The notes under the pieces: generated by a model | Database searches by the model: none | Told to the model about the DNA's origin: nothing | What the model saw: only the letters and a program-made list of their open reading frames with translations | Assembly: GCF_003999195.1 (NCBI RefSeq) | Contig: NZ_RJVR01000317.1 | Location: 16,967 to 80,966, forward strand | Direction: 5' to 3' | From: Streptomyces soli | GTDB lineage: Bacteria; Actinomycetota; Actinomycetes; Streptomycetales; Streptomycetaceae | Length of the DNA stretch: 64,000 bases | Made by a program: the position numbers and the translations under genes | Shown: in pieces, positions 59,232 to 64,000 of the stretch | Position numbering within the stretch: the stretch's first letter is position 1 | Layout: each line of letters starts with the position of its first letter

Positions 59232-59965
59232 ACACGCACCGCACCCTCGCCACCGCCCGCCGCGTGCTGCTCCAGCTGCGCCACGACCCGCGCACCGTCG
59301 CCCTGATGCTCGTCGTGCCCTGCGTGCTGCTCGCGCTCCTGAACTGGGTCTACGACGCCAGCCCTCGCACCTTCGACTCCGTCGGCGCCTCGCTCCTCGG
59401 CATCTTCCCGCTGATCACGATGTTCCTGGTCACCTCCATCGCGACCCTGCGCGAGCGCACCTCCGGCACCCTCGAGCGGCTGCTCGCCATGCCGTTGGCC
59501 AAGGGCGACCTCCTCGCCGGCTACGCCCTCGCCTTCGGCGCTCTCGCCGCCTTCCAGGCCGTCCTGGCCACCGGCCTCGCCATATTCGTCCTCGGCCTCA
59601 ACGTCACCGGGTCCGCCTGGCTGCTGCTCCTGGTCGCCCTCGCCGACGCCATTCTCGGCACCGCCCTCGGGCTGTTCGTCAGCGCCTTCGCCGCCAGCGA
59701 GTTCCAGGCCGTCCAGTTCATGCCGGCCGTGATCCTGCCGCAGATCCTGCTCTGCGGGCTGCTCGTTCCCCGCGCGAGCATGCAGCCCGTGCTCGAAGGG
59801 CTCTCCAACGTCCTGCCCATGTCGTACGCCGTCGACGGCATGAAGCAGGTCCTCACCCACACCGGCGTCACAGGCGACTTCGTACGCGACCTCGCCATCG
59901 TCGCCGGCTGCGCCCTGCTCGCCCTCGCCGGCGGCGCCGCGACCCTGCGCCGCCGTACCGCCTGA
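59228..59965 (+). CDS. ABC exporter membrane protein (ABC-2 type)
   Basis: The 245-residue permease has about six hydrophobic helices. These include VALMLVVPCVLLALLNWVY, GIFPLITMFLVTSIATL, LAFGALAAFQAVLATGLAIFVLGL, WLLLLVALADAILGTALGLFV and IVAGCALLALAGG, plus the ABC-2 signature around LRERTSGTLERLLAMPL. It forms the channel of a DrrB-like exporter with the ATPase next to it. The GTG at 59228 overlaps the ATPase stop (GTGA). Substrate unknown. Confidence 0.9.
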   Translation: MNTHRTLATARRVLLQLRHDPRTVALMLVVPCVLLALLNWVYDASPRTFDSVGASLLGIFPLITMFLVTSIATLRERTSGTLERLLAMPLAKGDLLAGYALAFGALAAFQAVLATGLAIFVLGLNVTGSAWLLLLVALADAILGTALGLFVSAFAASEFQAVQFMPAVILPQILLCGLLVPRASMQPVLEGLSNVLPMSYAVDGMKQVLTHTGVTGDFVRDLAIVAGCALLALAGGAATLRRRTA

Positions 59966-59985
59966 GACGGTGCGAAACTAGGGCC

Positions 59986-60795
59986 ATGACCCAGAAAGTG
60001 GCTGTCCTCGGCACCGGCAAGATCGGCGAAGCTCTTCTCTCCGGCATGATCCGCGCCGGCTGGGCGCCCGACCAGCTCGTGGTCACCGCGCGCCGCCCCG
60101 CGCGCGCCGAGGAACTCCGGGCCCGTTACGGCGTCGAGGCGGTCACCAACGCCGAAGCCGCGAAGATCGCCGACACCCTCATCCTGGCCGTCAAACCGCA
60201 GGACATGTCCGCCCTGCTCGACGAACTCGCCTCGCACGTCACCGCCGACCGCCTGGTCATCAGCGCCGCCGCAGGGATCCCCACCGCCTTCTTCGAGGAC
60301 CGCCTCGCAGAGGGCACCGCCGTCGTCCGCGTCATGCCCAACACGCCCGTACTCGTCGACGAGGGCATGTCCGTCATCTCCGCCGGCAGCCACGCCACCG
60401 AGGCCCATCTCCTCCGTACCGAGGAGATCTTCAACCCCGTCGGCAAGACGCTGCGCGTCCCCGAGAAGCAGCAGGACGCCGCCACCGCCCTCTCCGGCTC
60501 CGGCCCCGCGTACTTCTACTTCCTCGTCGAGGCCATGACCGACGCCGGCATCCTCCTCGGCCTGCCCCGTGCCCAGGCCCACGACCTCATCGTCCAGTCC
60601 GCCATCGGCGCCGCCATCATGCTCCGCGACTCCGGCGAACACCCCGTCAAACTCCGCGAGGCCGTCACCTCCCCGGCCGGCACCACCATCAACGCCATCC
60701 GCGAGCTGGAGAAGCACGGCGTACGCCACGCGCTCATCGCCGCCCTGGAGGCCGCCCGCGACCGCAGCCGCGAGCTGGCCTCCGGCCAAGGCTGA
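59986..60795 (+). CDS. proC: Pyrroline-5-carboxylate reductase
   Basis: The 269-residue enzyme makes proline from P5C with NADPH. Visible are the N-terminal dinucleotide site VAVLGTGKIGEALLSGMI, LILAVKPQDM, VRVMPNTPVLV, and the signature ALSGSGPAYFYFLVEAMTDAG with the C-terminal SPAGTTINAIRELE. It follows the permease by 20 bp and ends in TGATCA, giving back-to-back stops with the convergent isochorismatase gene. Confidence 0.96.
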   Translation: MTQKVAVLGTGKIGEALLSGMIRAGWAPDQLVVTARRPARAEELRARYGVEAVTNAEAAKIADTLILAVKPQDMSALLDELASHVTADRLVISAAAGIPTAFFEDRLAEGTAVVRVMPNTPVLVDEGMSVISAGSHATEAHLLRTEEIFNPVGKTLRVPEKQQDAATALSGSGPAYFYFLVEAMTDAGILLGLPRAQAHDLIVQSAIGAAIMLRDSGEHPVKLREAVTSPAGTTINAIRELEKHGVRHALIAALEAARDRSRELASGQG

Positions 60796-61374
60796 TCAGA
60801 GCAGGTCAGCGGTCCGTACGACCGTCGCGAACCCACCACCGTGCAGATTCACGGCGGTGGCCCGCGCCAGTTCGTCGGCGGTCAGGGACCAGCCGAACGG
60901 CCCCTCCAGGTCGAAGGTGTACGTCGCGTCCAGCGGGTACACCACCTCGTACCCCAGGTTGCCGCCCATCCGCGCGGTCGTCTCGGTGCAGAAGTTCGTC
61001 TGGATCCCGGCCACCACGATCTGCCGGATGCCGTTCTCGTCGAGCCACCCACCCAGATCCGGCGTACCGATGAACGCCGAGTTCACGTTCTTCGTCAGGA
61101 ACAGCTCCGGCCCCGCCCCCTTGCCACGCCGCTCCTCCACGAAGTCCTGCAGGTCATTCCCCTCCTGCCCAGGCCGCAGTGGCGAATCCGGCTTGAGCGA
61201 GTCGTGCCGTACGAAGACGACCGGACGCCCCGCCGCCTGCCAGGCGTCGAGCAGCAGCTCCATGTTCGCCTCGGCACCCGGGTTGTTCCGGCGCCCGTTC
61301 ACCGGGTCGTCGAAACCCTTCTGCACATCGATCAGTACCAGCGCCGCGTTCTCCGCGATCTCCATGTTTCCCAT
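60796..61374 (-). CDS. Isochorismatase-family cysteine hydrolase
   Basis: The 192-residue hydrolase has the catalytic Asp in ALVLIDVQKGFDDPVNG, Lys in ELFLTKNVNSAFIGT and nucleophile Cys in IVVAGIQTNFCTETTARMGG. It probably hydrolyses an amide such as nicotinamide or a ureide; the substrate cannot be told. The ATG at 61374 is chosen; an ATG 9 bp downstream is possible. It is divergent from a GlxA-type regulator, a common pairing in which that regulator controls the hydrolase. Confidence 0.87.
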   Translation of the reverse strand: MGNMEIAENAALVLIDVQKGFDDPVNGRRNNPGAEANMELLLDAWQAAGRPVVFVRHDSLKPDSPLRPGQEGNDLQDFVEERRGKGAGPELFLTKNVNSAFIGTPDLGGWLDENGIRQIVVAGIQTNFCTETTARMGGNLGYEVVYPLDATYTFDLEGPFGWSLTADELARATAVNLHGGGFATVVRTADLL

Positions 61375-61456
61375 AGCTACGATCCTGCTCACGCGCGGAC
61401 GCCCCCGACAGTGGCAGCAAGGCCCACCATCGATGAATTAGTGCCACCATGGAGGC

Positions 61457-62431
61457 ATGCAGCGCATCGCCCTCGTCGCCTTCCCGCGCATCCGCGCCTT
61501 CGACGTCGCCGTCATCACCGAGGTCTGGGGAGTCGACCGCACCGACCGGGGCGCCCCAGCCTTCGAACTACGCCGCTGCGGCCCGGACCGCGCCCCCGTC
61601 ACCATGCCCGGCGGCCTCACCCTCACCCCCGACCGCGACCTGGACTGGCTGCGCAGCGCCGACCTCATCGTCGTCCCCGGCCTCGAGGAGCACCTCACAC
61701 CGGTCCCGGAGCCCGTACTCGACGCCCTGCGCCACGCCCACCACGCCGGCACACCCATCGCCGCCCTGTGCGGCGGCGCCTTCGTCCTCGCCCAGGCCGG
61801 ACTCCTCGACGGACGCCGCGCCATCACCCACTGGAACCTCACCGGCCTCCTCTCCGACGCCCACCCCGCCGTCCAGGTCGTCCCCGACGCCCTCTTCGTC
61901 GAGGACGGCGGCCTGTGGACCTCCGCAGGCGTCGCCGCCGGCATCGACCTTTGCCTCCACCTCGTCCGTACGGCCCACGGCGCAGAAGCGGCCGCCGCCA
62001 TCGCCCGCTCCATGGTCACCGCCCCCTTCCGCACCGGCACCCAGGCGCAGTTCATCGAGCACCCCACACCCGGCGTCGACCGCGAGGCCGACGCCCTCGC
62101 AGACGTACGGGAGCGAGCCCTCCGGCACCTCGACGAACCGCTCACCGTCGCCGACCTCGCCGCCTGGGCCGGCATGTCCCCCCGCTCCTTCGCCCGCCAC
62201 TTCGCCGCCACCACCGGCACGACGCCCCTGCGCTGGCTGCTCGACCAGCGCGTCTCCGCCGCCCAGAAGCTGCTGGAGCGCACCGACCTCCCCATGCCCG
62301 AAGTCGCCCGCCGCACCGGCTTCGGCAGCGAGATCACCATGCGCCAGCACTTCGCCGCCCGCCTCTCCACCAGCCCCCGCGACTACCGCCGCGCCTTTCA
62401 CCCGGCCGGCAGAAGCCCGATCGCCCGGTAA
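61457..62431 (+). CDS. GlxA-type AraC-family regulator with DJ-1/PfpI domain
   Basis: The 324-residue regulator has an N-terminal class I glutamine-amidotransferase-like (DJ-1/PfpI) sensor domain (RIALVAFPRIRAFDVAVITEVWG to AALCGGAFVLAQAGLL). A C-terminal AraC-type DNA-binding domain has two helix-turn-helix motifs (LDEPLTVADLAAWAGMSPRSFARHF and RTDLPMPEVARRTGFGSEITMRQHF). The ATG at 61457 follows GGAGG. It is divergent from the isochorismatase-type hydrolase and probably controls it. Its 3' end overlaps trpS by 34 bp. Confidence 0.9.
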   Translation: MQRIALVAFPRIRAFDVAVITEVWGVDRTDRGAPAFELRRCGPDRAPVTMPGGLTLTPDRDLDWLRSADLIVVPGLEEHLTPVPEPVLDALRHAHHAGTPIAALCGGAFVLAQAGLLDGRRAITHWNLTGLLSDAHPAVQVVPDALFVEDGGLWTSAGVAAGIDLCLHLVRTAHGAEAAAAIARSMVTAPFRTGTQAQFIEHPTPGVDREADALADVRERALRHLDEPLTVADLAAWAGMSPRSFARHFAATTGTTPLRWLLDQRVSAAQKLLERTDLPMPEVARRTGFGSEITMRQHFAARLSTSPRDYRRAFHPAGRSPIAR

Positions 62432-63396
62432 GCCGCGTCAACCGTCGGCCGCGCCAACCCCCGCGCCCGCTCCGCCCCGGCCCGCAGCACCCCGTCCACA
62501 TACCCCAGGTCCGTACACAACTCCGCATGCCGCTGCCGCAACGGCCGCAGCGCCTCCACCACCGCCTCGGCCGTGTCCTTCTTCAGGGCGCCGTACGAGT
62601 CGTACCCCTCGGCGAGCACCGACGGCTCCTCACCCGTGCAGCCCGCCAGGATGTCCAGCAGATTCGCCACCCCGGGCCTGGCCCCCCGGTCGTACTCCAC
62701 TTCCCGGCCGCTGTCCGTCACTGCCCGCATGACCTTCTTACGGATGACGTCCGGCTCATCGAGGAGATAGACGATCCCGGGCCCCGCATCGTCCGACTTC
62801 CCCATCTTCGAACCCGGCTCCTGCAGATTCATCACACGCGCCCCCACCTCCGGATGCACCGCCCTCGGCACAGTGAAGGTGTGCCCGTACCGCTGGTTGA
62901 ACCGCACCGCCAGATCCCGCGTCAGCTCCACATGCTGCGCCTGGTCGTCCCCCACCGGCACCTCGTCCGTGCCGTACGCGAGGATGTCCGCCGCCATCAG
63001 AACGGGATACGTCAGCAGAGACAACCGCACACTCCTGCCCCGAGCCCGCTCCTGCGCCTCCTTCTCCCTGTACTGGATCATCCGCCGCATCTCCCCGTCC
63101 GTGGCGGTGCACTCCAGCACGTACGCCAGCCGCGTGTGCTCGTCCACATGACTCTGTACGAACACCGTGCACACGGTGGGATCCAGCCCCGCCGCCAGCA
63201 ACAGGCTCGCCGCCTGTCGACTCAGCCGCCGCACCCGCGCCAGATCGTGATCCTCGGTGAGCGCATGCAGATCAACGACGCAGAACAGCGCATCCGCGCG
63301 GTGCTGGTCCGTCTTCACCCACCTGCGCACCGCTCCCAGGTAGTTGCCCAGAGTCAGATGCCCCGTCGGCTTGATCCCACTGAAGATCCGCGTCAT
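62398..63396 (-). CDS. trpS: Tryptophanyl-tRNA synthetase (TrpRS1-like)
   Basis: The 332-residue class Ic synthetase charges tRNA-Trp. HIGH-type signature PTGHLTLGNYLGAV, KMSKS-type KMGKSDDAGP and the dimer core (SLLTYPVLMAADILAYG) are present. Location next to proC and the Trp-containing leader suggest the auxiliary, indolmycin-resistant TrpRS1 described from S. coelicolor (recalled, not checked), rather than the main enzyme. The ATG at 63396 is preceded by GAGGGAGAGAC. The operon leader contains an attenuator. Confidence 0.92.
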   Translation of the reverse strand: MTRIFSGIKPTGHLTLGNYLGAVRRWVKTDQHRADALFCVVDLHALTEDHDLARVRRLSRQAASLLLAAGLDPTVCTVFVQSHVDEHTRLAYVLECTATDGEMRRMIQYREKEAQERARGRSVRLSLLTYPVLMAADILAYGTDEVPVGDDQAQHVELTRDLAVRFNQRYGHTFTVPRAVHPEVGARVMNLQEPGSKMGKSDDAGPGIVYLLDEPDVIRKKVMRAVTDSGREVEYDRGARPGVANLLDILAGCTGEEPSVLAEGYDSYGALKKDTAEAVVEALRPLRQRHAELCTDLGYVDGVLRAGAERARGLARPTVDAAYRAIGLLPAG

Positions 63397-63473
63397 CTCT
63401 GCTGTCTCTCCCTCTGCCTGTCACGGCTGTGACCGCCGCTTCCGCCGGCCGGCGTGGGGGAACAGATACGCCA

Positions 63474-63536
63474 ACGGCCGCCGAAGCGGCGGCCGTCTGA
63501 TGCATGCGCTGAGCGTCGGCCGCCGTCAGGCGGGCC
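63474..63536 (-). promoter_or_regulatory. trpS attenuator: four alternating pairing segments
   Basis: Reading on the minus strand, segments are at 63536-63529 (1), 63525-63517 (2), 63495-63487 (3) and 63483-63475 (4). Segments 2 and 4 are the same 9-mer CGGCGGCCG, and segment 3 is its exact complement, so 2:3 and 3:4 are mutually exclusive. Segment 1 (GGCCCGCC, over the Trp codons) can pair with 2. Hairpin 3:4 has a 10-bp stem. Confidence 0.75.
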
Positions 63537-63567
63537 ACCACTGGGTGCTGTGCGCATGCTTGGTCAT
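63526..63567 (-). CDS. trp leader peptide, 13 aa, tandem Trp
   Basis: The ATG at 63567 begins MTKHAHSTQWWPA, with two adjacent Trp codons at 63540-63535, then TGA. Stalling of the ribosome on these codons when charged tRNA-Trp is scarce would choose the antiterminator. A TAGGCT box about 12 nt upstream suggests a leaderless start. It is too short for normal gene finding, but motif and position are convincing. Confidence 0.8.
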   Translation of the reverse strand: MTKHAHSTQWWPA

Positions 63568-63581
63568 GTCGGTCAGCCTAA

Positions 63582-63615
63582 GGTTCAAACCACTTGCGGG
63601 CCACAGGTTTGAACC
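63582..63615. promoter_or_regulatory. Paired GGTTYRAACC operators
   Basis: GGTTCAAACC (63582-63591) and its inverse GGTTTGAACC (63606-63615) are separated by 14 bp. Each is itself a GGTT..AACC palindrome. The second overlaps the -35 element of the promoter next to it. The binding protein is unknown. Confidence 0.55.
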
Positions 63616-63637
63616 GTTCGTGGGCGTGGTGTAGTGT
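63609..63637 (+). promoter_or_regulatory. rRNA operon promoter (P1-like)
   Basis: TTGAAC (63609-63614), 17-bp spacer and TAGTGT (63632-63637) form a HrdB-type promoter pointing toward the rRNA leader. Further -10-like boxes lie at 63789-63794 (TAAAGT) and 63881-63886 (TAAGGT), fitting the multiple promoters usual for Streptomyces rrn operons. Confidence 0.75.
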
Positions 63638-64000
63638 CATCAAGCTGCTTCGGACCGGACACGATCCAGAGCAGCCACTCACGCCGCCCGGCGGCAAACC
63701 ACTACTGCACGGCAACCCCTCGGGGTCAATTCCGGGGTGCCGGAATTTGATTCGACTGAGTCGATTATGACTCGGGAGGGAAATCCGCTAAAGTAGCGGA
63801 CACGCCGGAAGGCGCGAAACAAAAAACCCCGCTCCAACAGGGGGCCGGAAACGAAGAGCGGAAACGCGAAACGGGTCTGGTAAGGTTGGAGACACGAAGG
63901 GAAAGCCCGGAGGGGCCGGTGAAACGGCCGCGAAGGAAGCTTCCGTTCCTTGAGAACTCAACAGCGTGCCAAAAGTCAACGCCAGATATGTTGATACCCC
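63638..64000 (+). other. rRNA operon upstream/leader region (16S gene outside window)
   Basis: The stretch from about 63830 is recognisable as the Streptomyces 16S rRNA leader: TCTGGTAAGGTTGGAGACAC, then TTCCTTGAGAACTCAACAGC (boxA-like, antitermination) and CAACGCCAGATATGTTGATA near the end, part of the RNase III processing stalk. The mature 16S 5' end is not reached. The segment between 63638 and 63830 contains a hairpin (CCGCTA..TAGCGG) and no gene. Confidence 0.85.

Noticed and set aside
63788..63979. Small minus-strand reading frame in the rRNA leader
   Set aside because: The region is recognisable rRNA operon leader; the frame is incidental.

Overview
The window is from a high-GC actinomycete chromosome, almost certainly Streptomyces. 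The evidence is strong third-position GC bias, many GTG starts and leaderless starts, a sigE-cseA-cseB-cseC operon, Lsr2, DisA, a SchA/CurD protein with a spore-pigment-like type II PKS, and an actinobacterial rRNA operon leader at the right edge. From about 22 kb rightward the gene order resembles, from memory, the S. coelicolor SCO33xx block read in reverse (panC/nadB/nadC/coaX, lsr2, clpC, cse-sigE, mutY, disA, radA, ilvD, proC, trpRS1). This was not checked against a database.

Region 1 (1-10.4 kb) is an aromatic type II polyketide cluster. A minus-strand operon runs SchA/CurD protein, KS-alpha, KS-beta (chain-length factor), ACP, TcmI-type cyclase, fused carboxyltransferase (AccD-AccA), biotin carrier and biotin carboxylase. 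From KS-alpha onward every stop and start codon overlaps, so malonyl-CoA supply is translationally tied to the minimal PKS. A flavin hydroxylase is divergent, and an O-methyltransferase enters from the left edge. No TcmN-type aromatase or cupin is in view.

Region 2 (10.4-22 kb) is mixed: a cobalamin riboswitch driving a Ni/Co permease, dehydrogenases, TerD, ArfB, a PLP lyase, a MITE-like element with inverted ends, an ArsR/oxidoreductase divergent pair with duplicated operators, a two-component system and a GAF-PAS-GGDEF protein (cdgB-like).

Region 3 (22-34 kb) holds a tightly overlapping cofactor operon (DUF2520 Rossmann protein, panC, nadB, nadC, coaX), then BlaI-like and ArgA-like proteins, Lsr2 and ClpC. 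Region 4 (34-51.5 kb) holds a TetR/MFS efflux pair, the cell-envelope stress operon sigE-cseABC, mutY, disA and radA, a membrane protein combining sigma-like, zinc anti-sigma-like and BACON parts, a Ppx/GppA phosphatase and ilvD.

Region 5 (51.5-64 kb) holds a Ser/Thr kinase with a beta-propeller, three tandem small SH3-like proteins, a collapsed methyltransferase pseudogene, a SulP/carbonic anhydrase pair, an ABC exporter, proC, a GlxA-type regulator and trpS. The trpS leader has a complete Trp attenuator. The window closes with rRNA operon promoters and leader; the 16S gene itself is outside.

A recurrent theme is GC-rich dispersed repeat sequence that has entered coding genes in frame (accDA linker, panC, ABC ATPase) and also fills the MITE-like element.
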